This document shows, piece by piece, positions 5,985 through 9,491 of a stretch of DNA of 9,491 nt (positions are counted from its first letter, which is position 1; each line of letters begins with the position of its first letter). The position numbers and the translations under genes are program-made. The notes beneath the pieces were generated by a model. That model had not been told where the DNA came from, did not search any database, and was given only the letters and a program-made list of their open reading frames with translations. The stretch lies in contig CABUQZ010000034.1 of assembly GCA_902493795.1 (NCBI GenBank), forward strand, positions 1-9,491, in the 5' to 3' direction. Source of the DNA: an uncultured Clostridium sp. GTDB lineage: Bacteria; Bacillota_I; Bacilli_A; RF39; UBA660.

Positions 5985-5990
5985 TATAAT
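5985..5990 (+). promoter_or_regulatory. Probable -10 of the promoter for the gene at 6015
   Basis: TATAAT is a consensus -10, 24 bases before the start codon. The only -35 at proper spacing is the T run of the preceding terminator (about 5962-5968). The TTGACA at 5947-5952 is too far away (32-base spacer) and is part of the terminator. Confidence 0.5.
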
Positions 5991-6014
5991 GGTATTAAAG
6001 TAGGTGATTAGGAT

Positions 6015-6752
6015 ATGGCTAAAGTTGAAGATGAGAAAAAACGTAATACTAAAAATATAAGAAAACATGAAGAAAATAGAAATAGAAGAAATAGAAAAGA
6101 AAAAAAGGGTGAATCCGGTAAAGTTGTTAAGAAAAAAACAATAGTGAATAGACCTTTTCATCCTGCAAAAAAAGAAAGTACTATTGTAAAAGAAAAAATA
6201 AACGAGAAAAAAAATATTCAAGGATTAAATGAAAATAAAAATATAGATGAAAAAAAGAATGTAAATGGTTCTAGTAATAGAACAAGTACAATAGTTATTG
6301 TTGGCGTTATGGTTATATTAATCATTGTTCTAGTTGTACTTGGCGTTAAGTCTTGTTCTAAAGGATGTGATCCTAATGGCGTTATAGCTGTTGGACCATT
6401 TGAAAGTGAAGAAGAAACAGTTGCTAATACAGGGGACATAATAAGAACGCAAGAGGCATTTGATAAATTATTCAATTATAATGGAAGATGTAAACCAAAT
6501 TTTGAAGAACATAGTTATGCAGTTATCGTAGTAAATTATGATACATGTCAGAAAAAAAATCTAGAAGTTAAGAAATTCACTTTAGATAATCAAAATTTAA
6601 CTCTTTATATGTCTTATAATGGAAAGTGCAATACTTGCGAATTAAAATATACATATTATCTAGTTCCTGTACCTTTAACAACAGATAAATTAGATATTAG
6701 AGTTGATTATCAAAGAACAAATGAATTAACTTGTGTATTAAAGGGAAATTAA
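6015..6752 (+). CDS. Single-pass membrane protein with basic cytoplasmic tail and cysteine-containing outer domain, function unknown
   Basis: I do not recognise this 245-residue protein with certainty. Residues 1-89 are hydrophilic and very rich in Lys, Arg, Glu and Asn, without hydrophobic stretches and probably disordered. Residues 92-111 are a clear membrane helix. The rest (112-245) should lie outside and carries all seven cysteines: C114, C118, C159, C178, C205, C208 and C240; C205-N-T-C208 is a CxxC. The outer domain runs from a T-Q-E-A-F-D-K-L-F segment (145-153) through alternating beta-like strands ending in LDIRVDYQ. That order loosely recalls the C-terminal domain of PrcB-type proteins, an untested idea. 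AGGTGA (6002-6007) serves as ribosome site 7 bases before ATG. It has its own terminator and so appears monocistronic. Confidence 0.8.
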   Translation: MAKVEDEKKRNTKNIRKHEENRNRRNRKEKKGESGKVVKKKTIVNRPFHPAKKESTIVKEKINEKKNIQGLNENKNIDEKKNVNGSSNRTSTIVIVGVMVILIIVLVVLGVKSCSKGCDPNGVIAVGPFESEEETVANTGDIIRTQEAFDKLFNYNGRCKPNFEEHSYAVIVVNYDTCQKKNLEVKKFTLDNQNLTLYMSYNGKCNTCELKYTYYLVPVPLTTDKLDIRVDYQRTNELTCVLKGN

Positions 6753-6768
6753 TAGTAGTAAAATAAAT

Positions 6769-6808
6769 GATAAATTCATGTTAAATAATATGGGTTTATC
6801 TTTTTTTT
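6769..6808 (+). terminator. Intrinsic terminator after the gene at 6015
   Basis: GATAAATTCAT (6769-6779) pairs with ATGGGTTTATC (6790-6800), 11 bp including two G-U pairs, loop of 10 bases, followed by eight T residues (6801-6808). It begins 16 bases after the stop codon. Confidence 0.82.
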
Positions 6809-6820
6809 ACTTTTTTAATG

Positions 6821-6829
6821 TGTTATTAT
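6821..6829 (+). promoter_or_regulatory. Possible extended -10 promoter for the clostripain-like gene
   Basis: TGTTATTAT is an extended -10 (TGn-TATTAT) 28 bases before the start codon. The T run of the preceding terminator (6801-6806) lies at -35 distance, as also seen for the upstream gene. No stronger alternative is visible. Confidence 0.45.
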
Positions 6830-6857
6830 TAAAGTGATAATATAAGGTGGTGATAAT

Positions 6858-8978
6858 ATGCTTTGCAATAATTGTGGTACTCCTTTAAAAGATAGTGATA
6901 AGTACTGTGAAAATTGTGGCCAAAAAATCAATAAATCTCAACCTTATAATAGTGAAGAAATAAAAAAAGCAGAATTATTTTCTAAAGTAATAGGTAAGTA
7001 TGAAGTAAAAAATATAAAAATTACTAATGATAATATAAAGTATGATAGTAATTATCATCCCAAAAGAAAAAAAAGATGGATACCAATAGTTTCTATTTTA
7101 TTTGTAGTGTTATTTGTAGGAGTTATATTTTTCTATATAAATAGAAATAAGATTCTTGATTCAGATAAAGGTACTAGAACTATAATGATTTATATGATTG
7201 GTTCTGATCTTGAAAGTAAGTATTTAGCTGGATCTAAAGATTTAAATGAAATAATGCAGTCTAATATTTCTTATGATGATTTTAATATTTTAGTGTATAC
7301 AGGTGGAGCTAAAAAATGGCATACAGATGAAATACCAAATGATAAACAAGTTTTATTTGAATTAAATGAAAATGGACTAGTAAAACTTGAAGAGTTTGAA
7401 TTATCTAGTGATATGGTAGATTATACTAATTTAGCTTATCTACTTGAATATGGGTATAATAACTATAAAACAGATTATTATGATTTGATTCTTTGGGATC
7501 ATGGGGCAGGTCCTATATATGGATATGGATATGATGAATATAATAAATATGATTCTATGTCTATTCTAGAACTTAAGAAAGCCCTTGAAGAAAGCCCATT
7601 TAATGGCACAAATAAACTTGAATTTATTGGGTTTGATGCTTGTCTAATGTCTAGTATAGAAGTTGCTTCTGTTTTATCTCATTATTCAGATTATATGATT
7701 GCAAGTCAAGAATTCGAACCAGGTTCTGGATGGGACTATAGTTTCTTAGGTAATATTAATAGAGATAGTACAACTGAAGATGTTGGAAAAGCAATAATAG
7801 ATAGTTATAGTAATTATTATGAAGAAAAAAAATATGTAAAAGGAACAACACTTTCTCTTTTAAAACTTAATAAAGTTGAGAATGTAGAAAATAGTTTAAA
7901 TAAGTTATTTGAAAGTATTGATAAAAATTTAGTAATTGAGTTTTCTAAAATTTCTAGAAGTAGAAGTTCATCAAAAAGCTTTGGTAGAATAACAGATGAG
8001 TATTACGATTATGACTTGGTTGATTTACGTGATTTGATAGATAACTTACCAGAAGAATATAATGATCAAAAAGATAAGGTATATGCATCTTTAGAAGATC
8101 TTATTATCTATCAAAAAACAGATATGAATAACACTAATGGAGTATCTATTTATTTTCCATATGAGAATAAAATTGATATAGTATCTAATCTTAAAATATA
8201 TAAAGATTTGAATTTTGCTTATTCATATTATGATTTTATAAGTAGTTTTTCTTCTAGATTAACAGGTAAGAAAGAATCTAATTGGGATATTACAAAAAGT
8301 AAAATAAGTGCATTGGAAGATGGTAAAATATCTTTAACTTTGCCTAGTGATGTAGCAAGTAATTATAGTAGTGCTGATTATATAATATTTGAAAAAAATA
8401 GTGATGGGTTCTTTACTCCGATATTTAAGGGAAATGATGTTGTATTAGAAGGAAATGTTTTAAGTACTACAGTAGCTAATAAATCAATTGTTGTTACTTC
8501 TAAAGATGGTGGGTCGATGTATCTTACTGCTATAGAAGCACTTAATGGGAAAGATTATGTAAAATACAATATTCCAATTACTTTATCAAAAATGAATATT
8601 GATACTTTAGAATTTGATATTATAGGAGCATACATAGAATTTATAGTTGATGAAGAACATAAAGAAGGGTATGTAACATCTATATATCCAATGGATACTA
8701 ATGAAAATCAAACATATTCAAAGATTGATATAGATATAAAAGATTGGGATGTTATAAATTTCTTAAGTTATAAATATAAAATACTTGATAAAAATGGAAA
8801 ATACACATCTAATTGGGTTGATTCACAAGAAGTATTAAATATGGAATTATTAACTAAAGATGAATATAAAATTGAATTTAAAGATTTAGATATTTCTCAT
8901 GATTATTATTGTATTTTTAGAGTTAAAGATAATAAAGGAAATATTTATTCATCAAATATTGTGGAAATTAATAATTAA
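6858..8978 (+). CDS. Zinc-ribbon, membrane-anchored clostripain-family (C11) cysteine peptidase
   Basis: The 706-residue protein combines three parts. A zinc ribbon at the extreme N-terminus has C3-x2-C6 and C17-x2-C20 (zinc_ribbon_2 type), predicted cytoplasmic. A basic patch and membrane helix follow at about 74-93. The outer part (about 105-460) matches peptidase C11: RTIMIYMIGSDLES (107-120), the catalytic histidine H215 in LWDHGAG, and the catalytic cysteine C262 in FDACLMS, followed by SQEFEPGSGWDY (283-294). C11 enzymes cut after basic residues, often after self-cleavage; a basic/serine stretch (366-375) could be an activation loop. Residues 470-706 are beta-rich and end in an Ig/Fn3-like pattern (YYCIFRVKDNKGNIYSSN). 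ATG 6858 follows AAGGTGG. No secretion tail or sortase motif is seen. Substrate unknown. Confidence 0.88.
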   Translation: MLCNNCGTPLKDSDKYCENCGQKINKSQPYNSEEIKKAELFSKVIGKYEVKNIKITNDNIKYDSNYHPKRKKRWIPIVSILFVVLFVGVIFFYINRNKILDSDKGTRTIMIYMIGSDLESKYLAGSKDLNEIMQSNISYDDFNILVYTGGAKKWHTDEIPNDKQVLFELNENGLVKLEEFELSSDMVDYTNLAYLLEYGYNNYKTDYYDLILWDHGAGPIYGYGYDEYNKYDSMSILELKKALEESPFNGTNKLEFIGFDACLMSSIEVASVLSHYSDYMIASQEFEPGSGWDYSFLGNINRDSTTEDVGKAIIDSYSNYYEEKKYVKGTTLSLLKLNKVENVENSLNKLFESIDKNLVIEFSKISRSRSSSKSFGRITDEYYDYDLVDLRDLIDNLPEEYNDQKDKVYASLEDLIIYQKTDMNNTNGVSIYFPYENKIDIVSNLKIYKDLNFAYSYYDFISSFSSRLTGKKESNWDITKSKISALEDGKISLTLPSDVASNYSSADYIIFEKNSDGFFTPIFKGNDVVLEGNVLSTTVANKSIVVTSKDGGSMYLTAIEALNGKDYVKYNIPITLSKMNIDTLEFDIIGAYIEFIVDEEHKEGYVTSIYPMDTNENQTYSKIDIDIKDWDVINFLSYKYKILDKNGKYTSNWVDSQEVLNMELLTKDEYKIEFKDLDISHDYYCIFRVKDNKGNIYSSNIVEINN

Positions 8979-9224
8979 TTATAATTCAAGAGTAGGAGTG
9001 TTTTTCTTTGTTGATGATCATAGTGTAAGGACTATCAACACTAAAAAAAATTTTTAAAACTAAGTGTTTTAGAAATTATGTTATACATAGTATTAAAACT
9101 TCTAAAATTCTAAAAAGAAAATTAGAAAATCGAGAAAATAAGGGATTGAAACTTTATAATTCTCGATTTTTCTTTTTGAAAAATCTATGCTAAAGTGTTT
9201 TTCGAAAAGGAGGTTTTAGTTTTT
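8979..9224. other. Structured AT-rich intergenic region with several hairpins
   Basis: I see no gene and no clear terminator for the clostripain-like gene here. TGTTGAT (9009-9015) and ATCAACA (9034-9040) form a 7-bp inverted repeat. An A8T5 tract lies at 9043-9055. A 34-base hairpin-forming segment lies at 9066-9099. A strong 11-bp stem with a T-rich end lies at 9126-9177, and a competing 8-bp stem at 9165-9185. This looks like a structured leader for the gene at 9225 or the end region of a mobile element. Confidence 0.6.
9126..9177 (+). terminator. Terminator- or attenuator-like hairpin upstream of the PD-(D/E)XK gene
   Basis: AAAATCGAGAA (9126-9136) pairs perfectly with TTCTCGATTTT (9160-9170), 11 bp with a 23-base loop, followed by TCTTTTT. 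The arms extend through an internal loop by AAAAAGA (9112-9118) with TCTTTTT (9171-9177). A competing stem, GATTTTTC (9165-9172) with GAAAAATC (9178-9185), uses the same 3' arm, so only one can form at a time. Confidence 0.6.
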
Positions 9225-9491
9225 ATGCTTAAATTAAGAAATCAAAAACTAACATTTTTATATGACTCAAAAGTAAGAAGGGGTTATCGAATTGAGTTAC
9301 ATAAAAGAAAAGAAGGCGAAAAGTTATCCATTGTATCAGATACTATGTTTAAGGCAATGTTTCAAAATGAGAAAAGACTTATGTATTCTTGTTATTTATT
9401 ATCTTGCTTATTAGATATTTCTTATGAAGAGTTACAAAATAATCTTGAATTAAGTAAGAATGAACTTGATAAGGATAAAGAAAATGAAAAA
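9225..9491 (+). CDS. PD-(D/E)XK nuclease-family (Rpn/transposase-like) protein, N-terminal part, runs off the window
   Basis: Eighty-nine codons are visible and the frame is open to the last base. The peptide starts MLKLRNQKLT. It contains SDTMFKAMFQNEKRL (38-52), then a hydrophobic YLLSCLLDISYEEL stretch (57-70) and LELSKNELDK (74-83). This order is characteristic of the PD-(D/E)XK nuclease-family transposase/Rpn group (PDDEXK_2 type), whose members are often multicopy in gut Firmicutes and are annotated as putative transposases or recombination-promoting nucleases. The nuclease catalytic residues would lie downstream, so activity cannot be judged. AAAAGGAGG (9205-9213) is a strong ribosome site, though 11 bases from the ATG is slightly long. 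A structured leader precedes it. Confidence 0.78.
   Translation, partial: MLKLRNQKLTFLYDSKVRRGYRIELHKRKEGEKLSIVSDTMFKAMFQNEKRLMYSCYLLSCLLDISYEELQNNLELSKNELDKDKENEK

Noticed and set aside
5958..6221. Minus-strand open frame rich in Phe, opposite the basic tail of the gene at 6015
   Set aside because: Its composition is the mirror of Lys/Glu codons on the other strand.
9145..9152. ATTGAAAC, a common end of CRISPR repeats
   Set aside because: It occurs once, in a hairpin loop, with no repeat-spacer periodicity.

Overview
The window is a very AT-rich, densely packed stretch of bacterial chromosome. Shine-Dalgarno sites of the AGGAGG/GAGGT type precede almost every gene. Intrinsic terminators sit tightly against the next promoter, and the protein families are typical of Gram-positives: PBP5-type carboxypeptidase, VanY-type carboxypeptidase, a metal-binding lipoprotein, clostripain. 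Tryptophan is encoded by TGG throughout and no conserved gene has an internal TGA, so the standard bacterial code fits. I infer a low-GC Firmicute, perhaps a gut-associated member of the Bacilli/Clostridia or a Mollicutes-related lineage; the species cannot be named from this sequence.

Layout. Positions 1-118 are the right end of an IS3-family element: the last 25 codons of its transposase plus the terminal inverted repeat. About 161-785 is a complete single-gene IS200/IS605-family element whose transposase start site is buried in a hairpin and whose right-end hairpin abuts the next gene. Then come two cell-wall carboxypeptidase genes transcribed divergently: a VanY/LdcB-like M15 peptidase on the minus strand (786-1697) and a PBP5-like S11 D-Ala-D-Ala carboxypeptidase on the plus strand (1893-3026).

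Positions 3060-5969 form one self-contained metal-uptake operon. It has a sigma-A-type promoter, a perfect 7-1-7 Fur/Zur-type operator over the predicted transcription start, a Fur-family regulator, a substrate-binding lipoprotein, an ATPase, an ABC-3 family permease, and a terminator whose stem includes the last stop codon. The genes overlap or nearly touch. The simplest reading is a zinc-responsive (Zur) autoregulated ZnuABC-type importer, but manganese or iron cannot be excluded.

Next are two separately terminated genes for membrane-anchored proteins: an unrecognised cysteine-containing protein with a very basic cytoplasmic tail (6015-6752), and a zinc-ribbon/membrane-anchor/clostripain (C11) protease (6858-8978). 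The window ends with a structured, AT-rich 246-base intergenic region and the first 89 codons of a PD-(D/E)XK nuclease-family (Rpn/transposase-like) protein that runs off the edge.

Most of the window is ordinary core and accessory content. The parts most worth a second look are the structured leader before the PD-(D/E)XK gene, the hairpin-controlled IS200 transposase and its junction with the vanY-like gene, the operator-promoter arrangement of the metal operon, and the two membrane-anchored proteins of unclear role.
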